DNA of 64,000 nt from Rubrivivax sp. (GCA_016707445.1 JADJHR010000003.1:868001-932000), one strand, 5' to 3'; shown: positions 19,544 through 29,486, counted from the first letter of the stretch. Notes: generated by a model from the letters alone, not told the origin. Made by a program: numbers and translations.

Positions 19544-19972
19544 TCAGTCCGCCGCCAGCGTGTCCAGCAGCTTGACGATGACCTGAGGCACCTGGCCCGG
19601 CCGGCCCTGCAGCGACTGCAGCGTGGCGGCCAGCGTGGTCGTGCTGTCCAGGCCGGCCCAGGCCGCCAGGTCTTGTGCGCTGGCACTGGCGAAGGCCATG
19701 CGCCAGTTCGCGAACACACGTTGCGCGACCTCGGCTTGGTAGAAGATCTGCAGGTCGCGGTGCCGGGTGTCGTTGGTGATGCGCGACACCAGCGAGGTCA
19801 GCGTGTCGCGCTCGCCTTCGAGGATCTGCAGGAAGACACCGTCCACGTAGACCAGAAGCCCGGTCACGTCGTGTGCCGCGTTGCCGCTGCGCGCGTCTTC
19901 GAGAATGGTCTGCAGCTCGGCCCGGGTCATGGCGTGGCTGGCGGTGGACGAGTAGATCAGGTGGGTGGGCAT
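19544..19972 (-). CDS. BLUF-domain blue-light sensor
   Basis: A 142-residue protein consisting of a BLUF (blue light using FAD) domain with a short C-terminal helical extension and no output domain. Visible flavin-pocket landmarks are the tyrosine in LIYSS near the N-terminus, the Asn before DVTGLLVY, the glutamine in FLQILEGE, and the tryptophan in VFANWRMAF. Such short BLUF proteins act through protein-protein contacts with a separate partner, not identifiable here. The start at MPTHLIYSS places the key tyrosine at the usual position. It is convergent with the receptor gene and divergent from the thioesterase. Confidence 0.9.
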   Translation of the reverse strand: MPTHLIYSSTASHAMTRAELQTILEDARSGNAAHDVTGLLVYVDGVFLQILEGERDTLTSLVSRITNDTRHRDLQIFYQAEVAQRVFANWRMAFASASAQDLAAWAGLDSTTTLAATLQSLQGRPGQVPQVIVKLLDTLAAD

Positions 19973-20020
19973 GAACGGGCCTCGCACGTGCCGCCAAGGG
20001 CTTGGCCACGCAGGCTAACA

Positions 20021-20055
20021 GACCAGCGAGACCAGCGAGACCAGCGAGTCCAGCG
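20021..20055. repeat. Short tandem repeat, 9-bp unit
   Basis: Three perfect copies of GACCAGCGA followed by a degenerate fourth, in the 120-base divergent spacer between the BLUF gene and the thioesterase. It may be a slippage-prone tract affecting promoter spacing, or just neutral. Confidence 0.7.
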
Positions 20056-20092
20056 GCCCGACAATGCGGGCCGAACCCGGTGTGGACCTGTG

Positions 20093-20896
20093 ATGAGCGA
20101 ATTCGACGACGACCTGCGGGTGCTGCCGCTGGCGGTATCCGACGGCAAGCCCGGCCATGCTTTCGGCGGCCACGTGCATCCGGCCTGGAACATCGGCAGC
20201 AACCCGAACGGTGGCTATCTGCTGGCGCTGGCCGCGGCGGCGATGCGCCAGGCCGTGCCAGCGCAGGCCGACCCGTTGAGCATCACCGTGCACTACCTGA
20301 GGCCCGGGCTGGCCGATCAGCCCTGCCAGGTGGACGTGCAGACCCTGCGCAGCGGCCGCGCGCTGAGCACCGTGCGTGCCACTTTGCTGCAGCAAGGCAA
20401 GGCGAGGCTGGAAGTGCTGGCGGCCACGGGCGATCTGGCTGATCAGGCCGGCCCGGTGCTGAGTCTGGCCATGCCCGAGATCCCGGCGCCCGATCTCTGC
20501 CTGGCCCGGTCGGGCGATGCGCAGGGCGTGCAACTGCCGATCCTGCAGCGGCTGGATGTGCGGCTGCACCCGCAGCAGGTGCCGTCACGTGCCGGCGGCA
20601 AGGCCAGGCTCAGCGGTTGGGTCCGCTTTCGCGACGGGCGCGCGCCCGATGCCCTGGCCTGTCTGTTGTTTGCCGACGCCTTTCCACCCGCCGTCTTCGG
20701 CCTGCTGGGCATGGTGGGCTGGGTGCCGACGATCGAGCTGACGGTGCACGTGCGGCGGCGCCCGGTGCCGGGCTGGATGCTGGGCGAGTTCTGGACGCAC
20801 GACCTCAGTCACGGCCGCGTGGTCGAGGACGGGGCACTGTGGGACGCCAGTGGGCAGTTGGTGGCGCAGTCGCGCCAGCTGGCGCTGGTTCGGTAG
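20093..20896 (+). CDS. Thioesterase family protein (double hotdog, TesB-like)
   Basis: A 267-residue acyl-CoA thioesterase-like protein with two hotdog halves. The first half has the PAWNIGSNPNGGYLLALAAAAM helix region, where the double-hotdog family has its NGG motif, and SITVHYLRPG. The second has RFRDGRAPDALACLLFADAFPPAVF and ELTVHVRRRPVPGW. Family members hydrolyse acyl-CoA esters; the substrate is unknown. The start ATG sits in GTGATGAGC, the first methionine compatible with the family start. It is transcribed away from BLUF and toward the SDR operon, from which it is separated by 18 bp. The genomic setting does not suggest a clear partner. Confidence 0.82.
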   Translation: MSEFDDDLRVLPLAVSDGKPGHAFGGHVHPAWNIGSNPNGGYLLALAAAAMRQAVPAQADPLSITVHYLRPGLADQPCQVDVQTLRSGRALSTVRATLLQQGKARLEVLAATGDLADQAGPVLSLAMPEIPAPDLCLARSGDAQGVQLPILQRLDVRLHPQQVPSRAGGKARLSGWVRFRDGRAPDALACLLFADAFPPAVFGLLGMVGWVPTIELTVHVRRRPVPGWMLGEFWTHDLSHGRVVEDGALWDASGQLVAQSRQLALVR

Positions 20897-20914
20897 CCTG
20901 CGTTCGCCGATTGA

Positions 20915-21697
20915 TCAGCTGATCACCGACTGCTGCGCGATGCCGGCGTCGACCAGCACATGCTGGCCGGTGATGCCGTTGCTGTCATCGGCGGCCAGGA
21001 ACAAGGTGGGACGTGCGACATGACCGGGGTCGAGCCGGATCTTCAGGCATTGCGCATCGAGAAAGGCCTGGTCGGCCACCGGATCGCGGTGCAGCGCGTT
21101 CTGGCGCTCGGTGACGATGGCGCCGGGCACGAGCGCATTGACGCGGATGTTGCGGCCTCCCAGCTCACGCGCCAGCGTGCGCGTCAGCCCAAGGATGCCG
21201 GCCTTGGCCGTGGTGTAGCCCACCAGGTTGGGCCGGCCGCGCATCCAGCTCACGCTGCCCATGTTGATGATGCTGCCGCCACCGGCCGCGGTCATCGCCG
21301 GCGCCACGGCCTGGATGGCGAAGAAGTGGTGCTTCAGATTGAGCGCGATGCGCTCGTCCCAGAACTCAGGCGTCACGTCCTCCATCGCATGTCGATCGTC
21401 GCGGCCGGCGTTGTTGATCAGCACGCGAACCGGCCCGACTTCGGCCATGACGCGCTGCAGCAGCGCCTGGTAGGCGGCCACGTCGCGCACGTCGCAGGCG
21501 GTGTACCAGGGGGCAGGTACGCCAGCCGCTGACAGTTCTTCGATCAGTGCCTGGCCACCATCGGCCTTGGTGCCGCAGAACGCGACGCGCGACCCCTGTT
21601 GCGCAAAGGCGCGCACCAGCTCGGCACCGATGCCCGAACTGCCGCCAGAGATGAACACCACGCGGCCTTGCAGGCTGGGATAGCGGGCGTAGGTCAT
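20915..21697 (-). CDS. SDR-family oxidoreductase, candidate sugar 1-dehydrogenase
   Basis: A 260-residue classical short-chain dehydrogenase. The cofactor motif FISGGSSGIGAE, the INNAG strand, catalytic Ser in INMGSVSW and the YTTAK active-site pair (Tyr, Lys) are all present, and the C-terminus has the NGITGQHVLVDAG segment. It is the last gene of the eight-gene minus-strand operon, 5 bp after the Gfo/Idh gene. In operons with an IlvD/Edd dehydratase and a 2-keto-3-deoxy-acid aldolase, the SDR typically oxidises the free sugar to its lactone. Here sulfoquinovose is one candidate (see the finding), but L-arabinose, D-xylose, L-fucose and similar sugars are not excluded. Confidence 0.88.
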   Translation of the reverse strand: MTYARYPSLQGRVVFISGGSSGIGAELVRAFAQQGSRVAFCGTKADGGQALIEELSAAGVPAPWYTACDVRDVAAYQALLQRVMAEVGPVRVLINNAGRDDRHAMEDVTPEFWDERIALNLKHHFFAIQAVAPAMTAAGGGSIINMGSVSWMRGRPNLVGYTTAKAGILGLTRTLARELGGRNIRVNALVPGAIVTERQNALHRDPVADQAFLDAQCLKIRLDPGHVARPTLFLAADDSNGITGQHVLVDAGIAQQSVIS

Positions 21698-21702
21698 GAC
21701 GC

Positions 21703-22818
21703 TCACCAGCCCGCGGGCAGCAGTTCGGCCAGCGCGACCACGCGGCCCTCGTCGATGCTGCGGTGGGCGGCCAGCCCGGTGGCGACGGCGCGCAGGCCCT
21801 CTTCGAGCCCGATCTCGGCCGGCCGGCCGTCGCGGATCGCGGCAGCAAAGCGCTGATGCTCGATGTAGCTGGCGCCGAAGTGATGGCCGGCGTACTTGAT
21901 GCCCGTGTCCCACACGCGCCGCACGTTGACCCCCTTGCCGGTGCCCGAAGGCTGGCCCCAGGCCTGACGTCGGCCCCAATCCTCGCGCCGGCCGTGGCGC
22001 AAGGTCAGGCTGGGCAGCAGGCTTTCCAGCTTGCCTTCGTCGCCGACCACGATGATCTGCTCGTTGTCGACCGAGTTCTCGGCAAACATGCACAGGTCCA
22101 GCAGGGCGCGGGCGCCGCTGGGGTACTCGACCACCACGTAGGCGCTGTCCAGGATGTCGGGCCGGTGCCCGCCGTAGTTTTCGTCGAGATGGTTCACACG
22201 CTGGCCGCCGCTGGCGAACACACGCAGCGGCTGTTCCTTCAGGATCAGGTCCATCAGGTTGAAGTAGTGGCAGCACTTCTCGACCAGCGTGCCGCCGGTG
22301 TTGGCGCTGAAGCGGTTCCAGTCGCCCACCTTGGGGTAGAAGGGCTCGCGGTGTTCGCGGATGCCCACCTGCTGGATGCGGCCCACGCCGCCGTCGTGTG
22401 CAATGCGGATCATCTCGGCCACCGGCGGCATGTAGCGGTATTCCTGCGCCACCCAGACGATGCCGCTGCGGCCCTGCGCACGTTGCAGCAGCTCGAGACC
22501 ATCTTCCATCCGGGTGACCAGCGGCTTTTCGACCAGGATGTGCAGATCGGGCTGTGCCAGTGCGTCGCGCATCATGTCGATGTGCGTGTGGTTGGGCGTG
22601 GCAATGACGACCGCGTCGCACAGGCCGCTGGCCAGCAGTTCACGATGGTGGTGGAAGACCTGCGCTGCATCGCGGCACAGCGCCAGCGCCGAGTCTCGGC
22701 TGGCGGCGTGGGTATCGGCCAGTGCGGTGACGCAGGCACCACCCATTGCATAGAGGTTCTCGATGTGCTCGCGGCCCATGCTGCCGCAGCCGACGATGCC
22801 GTAGCGGATGACGTTCAT
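21703..22818 (-). CDS. Gfo/Idh/MocA-family oxidoreductase
   Basis: A 371-residue NAD(P)-dependent oxidoreductase. The N-terminal Rossmann fold shows YGIVGCGSMGREHI, then VIATPNHTHIDM and the conserved LVEKPLVT lysine motif. The C-terminal sheet domain contains GGTLVEKCCHYFNLMDLI, with a histidine in the usual catalytic position. Members oxidise or epimerise sugars and inositols; some (GH109, GH188) use the NAD cofactor to hydrolyse glycosides. It lies 8 bp downstream of the permease gene and 5 bp before the SDR, so it belongs to the same transcript. Its role could be dehydrogenase or redox-assisted glycosidase. Confidence 0.9.
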   Translation of the reverse strand: MNVIRYGIVGCGSMGREHIENLYAMGGACVTALADTHAASRDSALALCRDAAQVFHHHRELLASGLCDAVVIATPNHTHIDMMRDALAQPDLHILVEKPLVTRMEDGLELLQRAQGRSGIVWVAQEYRYMPPVAEMIRIAHDGGVGRIQQVGIREHREPFYPKVGDWNRFSANTGGTLVEKCCHYFNLMDLILKEQPLRVFASGGQRVNHLDENYGGHRPDILDSAYVVVEYPSGARALLDLCMFAENSVDNEQIIVVGDEGKLESLLPSLTLRHGRREDWGRRQAWGQPSGTGKGVNVRRVWDTGIKYAGHHFGASYIEHQRFAAAIRDGRPAEIGLEEGLRAVATGLAAHRSIDEGRVVALAELLPAGW

Positions 22819-22826
22819 GTCGCTCG

Positions 22827-23654
22827 TTATCCTTTCAAGCCACCCTGCGTGAGACCGCCGACCACACGCTCCTGGAAGAGCGCGATCAAGACGGCCACCG
22901 GCACGATGGCGACGATGAGTGCGGCCGAGATGATCGGCCACGGAAAGGCGAATTCGCCCTGGTACAGCGTGATGCCCACCGGCAGCGTGCGCATGGCGGC
23001 GCTGGAATTGAGCGACAGCGCCAGCAGGAACTCGTCCCAGGCGTTGACGAAGGCCAGGATGCCGGCGGTGAACACGCCCGGCGCGGCCAGCGGCAGCACC
23101 ACGCGCCACAGCGCGCCCAGGCGCGTGCAGCCGTCGATCATGGCGGCGTTTTCCAGGTCGCGCGGGATGCTCTGGAAGAAGCTCACCAGCACCAGCGTGC
23201 ACACCGGCAGGTTCAGCACCGTGTAGGGCAGGATCAGCGCGATGTAGGTGTTCAGCAGGCCCAGGCTGCGCATGGTCTCGAAGATCGGCACCAGCAACGT
23301 CACCAGCGGAAACATCGAGCTGGCGACGATGCAGGTCAGGATCAGCTGGCGGCGCTTCAGGTTCAGCCGCGCGATGGCATAGGCGGCCAGCGTGGCCACT
23401 GCCAGCGACAGCAGGGTGGAGCCGATGGCCACCAGCGCGCTGTTCAACAGGTAATGCGGCAGCGGCTGGTCGTTGAAGGCGCGCACGTAGTTGGCCAGCG
23501 TGGGGTTCTGCGGCCAATAGCTGATGGGCTTGCTGACCAGTTCGGCCTCGGTCTTCAGCGAGCTGAGCAGGATCCACAGCGCCGGAAAGAAGCCGTTGAT
23601 CAGCACCAGGCCGGCGGCGATCAGGCGCAGCGCGCGTGCGTCGAAGAGTTTCAT
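22827..23654 (-). CDS. Carbohydrate ABC transporter permease (MalG/UgpE type)
   Basis: A 275-residue inner-membrane permease with six predicted hydrophobic segments. The EAA loop reads LENAAMIDGCTRLGALWRVVLPLAAPG, which in this family contacts the ATPase. It is the second permease of the CUT1 transporter. Its start ATG overlaps the stop of the partner permease by 4 bp, indicating translational coupling. Confidence 0.93.
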   Translation of the reverse strand: MKLFDARALRLIAAGLVLINGFFPALWILLSSLKTEAELVSKPISYWPQNPTLANYVRAFNDQPLPHYLLNSALVAIGSTLLSLAVATLAAYAIARLNLKRRQLILTCIVASSMFPLVTLLVPIFETMRSLGLLNTYIALILPYTVLNLPVCTLVLVSFFQSIPRDLENAAMIDGCTRLGALWRVVLPLAAPGVFTAGILAFVNAWDEFLLALSLNSSAAMRTLPVGITLYQGEFAFPWPIISAALIVAIVPVAVLIALFQERVVGGLTQGGLKG

Positions 23655-24550
23655 GCGCTCTGCCCCACACGGCGCAGGTACAGCGCCGTGACCAGCATCG
23701 ACAGCACGAACATGCACACCGCCAGCGTGCTGCCGTAGCCCAGGTCGAGGTAGTCGATGGTGGTCTTGTGGATCAGCATGGCCAGGGTTTCGGTGGCGTT
23801 GCCGGGGCCGCCTTTGGTCATCGTGTAGGGGATGTCGAAGGTCTGCAGCGCGGTGATGGTGCGAAAGATCAGCGCCACCACGATGCTGGGCATCAGCATC
23901 GGGATCGTGATGGCCCAGAACTGCTGCCAGCGGCTGGCGCCGTCGACCTCGGCGGCTTCGTACAGCGACTTCGGAATCATCTGCAGGCCGGCCAGCAGGA
24001 TCAGCGCCATGAAGCTGCTGGTCTTCCAGATGATGGTCAGGCAGATCGCAGCCATGGCCAGCGGCGGGCGCAGCAGCCACATCGTTGGCTCGGTCAGCCC
24101 GGCGCGGCGCAGCAGGTCGTTCACCACGCCGTATTCGGTGTGGAAGAACCACGCAAAGATCAGGCCGGCAAACGACAGCGGCAGGGCCCAGGGCAGCAGC
24201 AGCGCCAGCCGCACCGGCCACTGGCGCTTGAACGGCAGGTTGGCCAGCAGCGCCAGCGCCAGGCCGACCACCAGCGCACCGGGCACGGTGATGACGGTGA
24301 TCAGCACGGTGTTCCGGGTCGCATTCCAGAAGTCGGCGTCGGCCCACACCAGCGCGTAGTTCTCGAGCCCGACGAACTTCGCGCCGCCGCCGCCCGACAG
24401 CCGCAGGTCGTAGAAGCTGTTGAAGATCAGCCTGCCGATCGGGTAGACGACGATCAGCGCCAGCAAGGCGAAGGCGGGCGCCAGCAGCAGCAGCCCCAGC
24501 GTCTTCTCGCTCGGGTCGCGCAAGCGGTCCAGCCAGCCTTGCTTTGTCAT
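23651..24550 (-). CDS. Carbohydrate ABC transporter permease (MalF/UgpA type)
   Basis: A 299-residue permease with six hydrophobic segments and the EAA motif at about residues 200-225 (YEAAEVDGASRWQQFWAITIP). It pairs with the MalG-type permease to form the channel of a CUT1 sugar importer. It lies 4 bp downstream of the solute-binding protein gene and overlaps the next permease by 4 bp. Substrate specificity is set by the binding protein and is not readable from this sequence. Confidence 0.93.
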   Translation of the reverse strand: MTKQGWLDRLRDPSEKTLGLLLLAPAFALLALIVVYPIGRLIFNSFYDLRLSGGGGAKFVGLENYALVWADADFWNATRNTVLITVITVPGALVVGLALALLANLPFKRQWPVRLALLLPWALPLSFAGLIFAWFFHTEYGVVNDLLRRAGLTEPTMWLLRPPLAMAAICLTIIWKTSSFMALILLAGLQMIPKSLYEAAEVDGASRWQQFWAITIPMLMPSIVVALIFRTITALQTFDIPYTMTKGGPGNATETLAMLIHKTTIDYLDLGYGSTLAVCMFVLSMLVTALYLRRVGQSA

Positions 24551-24554
24551 GGGC

Positions 24555-25820
24555 TCAACGCATCACGCGCGCCAGGCGGCTGCTGATCTCGCCCACCCCT
24601 TCGTCGGGCGTCTTGGTGCGCGCCAGTACCGCGCTGGTGGTGGTGCGGATGACGTCGCTGACCTGGCCGTAGTCGCGGCTCATCGGACGGCTGCGGCCGG
24701 CCACCACGGCCTTGGCAGCGTCCTTGAACCAGGGCGCGGCCTTCAGTACTTCGGGGTCGGTGTAGACGGCCAGTGAGGTGGGCAGCAGCGACCCCTGCGC
24801 GGCCAGAAAGCGGCTGGCCTCGGGTGCGGCCATGAACTTCACCAGCCTGGCCGCCTCGGCCTTGTGCTTGCTGAACGCGCTGACCGCCCATTGCCAGCCG
24901 CCGACACAAGTGGCGCTCTTGCCGCCGGCCACGGCCGGCAGCGCCATCACGCCGACCTTGCCCCTGACCTGTGAATCGGCGTCGTCGTTCAGGCGGTCCC
25001 AGGCCCAGCTCCAGTTGATCGCGAACACCACCTGGCCGGCCTTGAATTCGTTCACCGTGTCGGGCGTCTTCACCTCGGCGACGTTCTTCTTGATGACGCC
25101 GGCGTCGACCATGTTCAGCCATTGCTGCAGGCCCCTGGACGCTGCAGCGCGGTCGAGCGTGAGCTTGCCGCTGGCGTCGTTGAAGTCCTTGCCCTGGCTC
25201 CAGTAGGGCAGCAGGAAGGTGCAGACCGCGCCCTCGATCGGCGCGCCCTGGATCGACAGGCCCTGCAGATTGCTGCGGCCTTCGCCGGCCTGGATCTTCT
25301 TCGAAGACGCCACCAGTTCGTCCCAGGTCTTCGGTTCCGCGATCTTGTACTTCTCCAGCAGATCCTTGCGGTAGTACATGAACATCGCGTCGGCAAAGGC
25401 CGGCATCGCCGCCACCTTGCCGTCGACCACATTCGACGTGGCGTACACCGGCAGGTAAGGCTTGAGCGCGACCGAAGGTTCGCCGACGTAGGCGTTCAGC
25501 GGTTCCAGCCAGCCGGCGCCGTAATACTGCGCCGGGTTGACGATGTCGATCAGGTAGATGTCGATCGTCGAGTCCTTGGCGTTGAGCACGGTGCTCAGGT
25601 ACTGGCGCTGCAGCTCACTGGTGCCGCCACCGGTCTCGATGTTGATGCTGACGCCGGGGTTGGCCTTCTGGTACTGGTCGAACAGCTTGCGCATCAGGTC
25701 AGGGCGCTGGTTCTGCCCGCCCGAAAACACACGCAGCTGGGTCTGCGCCAGCGCGGGCAGGCTGGCGAAGATCAGCGCGGCGGCCGCCAGCGCGGTGGCC
25801 AGGGTGAAGCGTCGTTGCAT
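24555..25820 (-). CDS. Sugar ABC transporter substrate-binding protein
   Basis: A 421-residue periplasmic binding protein of the CUT1 (MalE/UgpB) group. A signal peptide runs to the ASLPALAQ cleavage site near residue 26. The body has the usual opening pattern RVFSGG...LFDQYQKANPGVSI and, later, FKAGQVVFAINWSWAW. The start is the ATG for MQRRFTLATA, giving a normal signal peptide; an earlier ATG seven codons upstream is less likely. It belongs with the two permeases and the ATPase. The ligand is probably a mono- or disaccharide or a sugar acid, and by context possibly a sulfonated sugar. Confidence 0.92.
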   Translation of the reverse strand: MQRRFTLATALAAAALIFASLPALAQTQLRVFSGGQNQRPDLMRKLFDQYQKANPGVSINIETGGGTSELQRQYLSTVLNAKDSTIDIYLIDIVNPAQYYGAGWLEPLNAYVGEPSVALKPYLPVYATSNVVDGKVAAMPAFADAMFMYYRKDLLEKYKIAEPKTWDELVASSKKIQAGEGRSNLQGLSIQGAPIEGAVCTFLLPYWSQGKDFNDASGKLTLDRAAASRGLQQWLNMVDAGVIKKNVAEVKTPDTVNEFKAGQVVFAINWSWAWDRLNDDADSQVRGKVGVMALPAVAGGKSATCVGGWQWAVSAFSKHKAEAARLVKFMAAPEASRFLAAQGSLLPTSLAVYTDPEVLKAAPWFKDAAKAVVAGRSRPMSRDYGQVSDVIRTTTSAVLARTKTPDEGVGEISSRLARVMR

Positions 25821-25830
25821 GGCAGTCTCC

Positions 25831-26904
<1,074 letters not shown>

Positions 26905-26915
26905 GCTGCCTGCCT

Positions 26916-27728
26916 TCAGTACCCGGATTGCGGCTTCAGCGCCGGCGCGGCCGCGGCAGCCGGGTTGTCGATCGCGCGCAGCGCCTGTGCCGCGGACTGT
27001 GCCGCGCGCATCAGCAGGCCCAGGTCGGAAGCCACGGCGACAAAGTCATAGCCGATCGCGCGGTACTGCGCCACCACCTCGGGCGTGCCACCGACGGTGC
27101 CGATGGGCATGCCCAGCGCCTGCGCACGCCGTGCGGCGTCCGCCATCAGCGCCATCACCTCGGGGTGTGTGATCTGACCGACATGGCCCATCGCGCCCGA
27201 CAGGTCACCCGGCCCGACGAACAGGCCACCGACACCGGGCACCGCGGCGATGTTTTCGAGCTGCGCGATGGCAGCGGGTGTCTCGAGCTGCAACACCGCG
27301 CAGACCTCGGCGTTGGCGTTCTTGAAGAAGTCGGGTTTGGTGCCGAAGCGCGAAGCCCGGCTCATGCCGGCCATGCCACGAACGCCCTCGGGCGGGTAAC
27401 GCGTGGCAGCCACCGCCTGGCGCGCTTCGTCGGCGTTCTGGATGAAGGGGAACAGCAGCGACGCCGCGCCCGCATCGAGCACACGCTTGACGTTGACCGT
27501 GTCGTTCCAGGGCACGCGCACCAGCGGCGCCATCGGTGTATTGCCCACCGCCTGCAGCAAATGCACCAGGTCCATCAGGTCGAGCGGCGTGTGCTCCATG
27601 TCGAGCACGGCCCAGTCGAAGCCGGTGTTGCCGATGGCCTCGGCGACGATGGGGCTGGCCGACATCACCCAGGTGCCGCAGGGCGTGCGGCTTGCGCGGT
27701 TGCGCAGCAGTTGTTGGAAGGGGTTCAT
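26916..27728 (-). CDS. HpcH/HpaI aldolase family protein (2-keto-3-deoxy-acid aldolase)
   Basis: A 270-residue class II pyruvate aldolase. Landmarks are GTWVMSASPIVAEAIG, the base/metal strand FDWAVLDMEHTPLD, the conserved VRVPWND, LLFPFIQNADEARQAV, QLETPAAIAQLE (metal-binding Glu) and GGLFVGPGDLSGAMG. Relatives (HpaI, YfaU, GarL) cleave 2-keto-3-deoxy-sugar acids to pyruvate plus an aldehyde. Here the aldehyde would be set by the dehydratase 4 bp upstream: lactaldehyde, glycolaldehyde, tartronate semialdehyde or sulfolactaldehyde. Co-directional with the ABC transporter. Confidence 0.9.
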   Translation of the reverse strand: MNPFQQLLRNRASRTPCGTWVMSASPIVAEAIGNTGFDWAVLDMEHTPLDLMDLVHLLQAVGNTPMAPLVRVPWNDTVNVKRVLDAGAASLLFPFIQNADEARQAVAATRYPPEGVRGMAGMSRASRFGTKPDFFKNANAEVCAVLQLETPAAIAQLENIAAVPGVGGLFVGPGDLSGAMGHVGQITHPEVMALMADAARRAQALGMPIGTVGGTPEVVAQYRAIGYDFVAVASDLGLLMRAAQSAAQALRAIDNPAAAAAPALKPQSGY

Positions 27729-27732
27729 GGTC

Positions 27733-29454
27733 TCAGTAGATCGGTGGCTCGGGGGTTGGCGCCGTGCCTTGCAGGAAGTCGAGGTCGCAGCCTTCGTGGG
27801 CCTGCGTCACATGTTGCTGGTAGAGCTGCGTCCAGCCGCGCGCGAAAGTTGGCGCGGGCGCTGTCCAGGCGGCGCGGCGGCGTGCCAGTTCATCGTCGGC
27901 CACGTGCAGGTGCAGGCGCCGCGCCGGCACGTCGAGCTCGATCTGATCGCCGGTCTGCACCAGGGCCAGCGGCCCGCCGACGGCGCTTTCAGGGCTGACA
28001 TGCAGCACGCAGGTGCCGAAGTGCGTGCCGCTCATGCGCGCGTCGGAAATGCGCAGCATGTCGCGCACGCCGCGCTCGAGCAGCCGCTTGGGGATCGGCA
28101 GATTGCCCCATTCGGGCATGCCGGGCGCGCCCACCGGGCCGGCGTTGCGCAGCACCAGCACGGTGTTCTCGTCGACAGCGAGATCGGGGTCGGCCATCGC
28201 GGCCAGCATCTGCGGCTGGCTGTCGAACACCAGCGCCGGTCCGCGGTGCTGCAGCAGTTGCGCGTTGGCGGCACTGGGCTTGATCACGGCACCCTGTGGG
28301 GCCAGGTTGCCGCGCAGCACTGCCAGCGCGCGCTCTGCGCTGACCGGGCGGTCCAGCGGGCGGATGACTTCGTCGTCGATGACCTCGCGGCCGTCGATCT
28401 GCTGGCGCAAGGTCTGGCCGCTGACCGTCAGTTCGTCCAGCGAAAGCTCGTTGCGCAGGCGGTTCATCAGCGCCGGCACGCCGCCTGCGTAGTGCAGGTC
28501 TTCCATCAGGCGGTCGCCACTGGGGAACAGGTTGGCGATCACCGGCACGCGGCGCGCGACGGCGTCTAGGTCTTCCAGCTCAAGCGCCACGCCGGCACGG
28601 CGCGCCATCGCGATGATGTGAACCACGGCGTTGGTCGACCCGCCCAGCGCCATCTGCACCACGGCGGCATTGAGAAAGGCGCCGCGGCTGAGGATGCGTG
28701 CCGGCGTCAGCTGCTCGCCGATCATGCCCACGATGCGCTCGCCGCAGTCGGCGGCCATGCGCGGGTGGGCGGCGTCCATCGCCGGTATGCAGCTGGCGTC
28801 GGGCAGGGTCAGGCCCAGCGCCTCGGTCATCGCCGTCATGGTGCTGGCCGTGCCCATGGTGTTGCAGGTGCCGGGGCTGCGCGTCATGCGCGATTCCAGC
28901 TTCACCCATTCGGCTTCGGACACCAGTCCGGCCTGCAGGTCGTCCCAGAACTTGCGCGTGTGCGTGCCGGCACCCACCTGCTGGCCGCGGTAGCGGTCGT
29001 TGAGCATCGGGCCGGCGGGGCAGAAGATGGCCGGCAACCCCATGCTGATGGCGCCCATCAGCAGGCCCGGCGTGGTCTTGTCGCAACCTCCCAGCAGCAC
29101 AGCACCGTCGATCGGCAGGCTGCGCAGCAGCTCCTCGGTCTCCATCGCCAGGAAGTTGCGGTACAACATGGTCGTGGGTTTGACCATCACTTCGCCCAGG
29201 CTCATCGCGGGCAGCTCGAAGGGCATGCCGCCGGCCAGCAGCACACCGCGCTTGACGGCCTCGGCACGCTCGCGCAGGTGCGCATGGCAGGGCGACAGAT
29301 CGCTCCAGGTGTTGATGATGGCGACGATGGGCCGGCCCAGCACGTCTTCCCGGCGCAGGCCCATCTGCTGCATGCGCTGGCGGTGCGCAAAGCCGCGCAT
29401 GTCGGTGGCGGCAAACCAGCGTTGGCTGCGCAGGGGTTTGAGGTCTGGCGTCAT
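27733..29454 (-). CDS. IlvD/Edd-family sugar-acid dehydratase
   Basis: A 573-residue iron-sulfur dehydratase, the length of the pentonate/hexonate branch. Cluster ligands are visible in SPCHAH, GGCDKTTPG and PGTCNTMGT. The substrate-domain segments SDARMSGTHFGTCVLHVSPE and ALVQTGDQIELD are intact. It should convert an aldonate to a 2-keto-3-deoxy acid for the aldolase next door. A true IlvD would not be expected in a sugar-transport operon. The start chosen is MTPDLKPLRSQRW; in-frame ATG and TTG codons 11-13 codons earlier would place the operator at 29473-29486 inside or at the very edge of the coding sequence. First gene of the operon, divergent from the LacI gene. Confidence 0.9.
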   Translation of the reverse strand: MTPDLKPLRSQRWFAATDMRGFAHRQRMQQMGLRREDVLGRPIVAIINTWSDLSPCHAHLRERAEAVKRGVLLAGGMPFELPAMSLGEVMVKPTTMLYRNFLAMETEELLRSLPIDGAVLLGGCDKTTPGLLMGAISMGLPAIFCPAGPMLNDRYRGQQVGAGTHTRKFWDDLQAGLVSEAEWVKLESRMTRSPGTCNTMGTASTMTAMTEALGLTLPDASCIPAMDAAHPRMAADCGERIVGMIGEQLTPARILSRGAFLNAAVVQMALGGSTNAVVHIIAMARRAGVALELEDLDAVARRVPVIANLFPSGDRLMEDLHYAGGVPALMNRLRNELSLDELTVSGQTLRQQIDGREVIDDEVIRPLDRPVSAERALAVLRGNLAPQGAVIKPSAANAQLLQHRGPALVFDSQPQMLAAMADPDLAVDENTVLVLRNAGPVGAPGMPEWGNLPIPKRLLERGVRDMLRISDARMSGTHFGTCVLHVSPESAVGGPLALVQTGDQIELDVPARRLHLHVADDELARRRAAWTAPAPTFARGWTQLYQQHVTQAHEGCDLDFLQGTAPTPEPPIY

Positions 29455-29472
29455 GCAGGGATCATCGGATAC

Positions 29473-29486
29473 TGTTACCGCTAACA
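29473..29486. promoter_or_regulatory. LacI/GntR-type operator between dehydratase operon and regulator gene
   Basis: TGTTACCGCTAACA is a near-perfect inverted repeat (one mismatched arm base) of the form TGTTA-N4-TAACA. It is almost identical to the perfect palindrome at 17131-17146. It sits 18 bp before the dehydratase start and 39 bp before the regulator start, well placed for repression of the operon and autoregulation. Confidence 0.8.
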
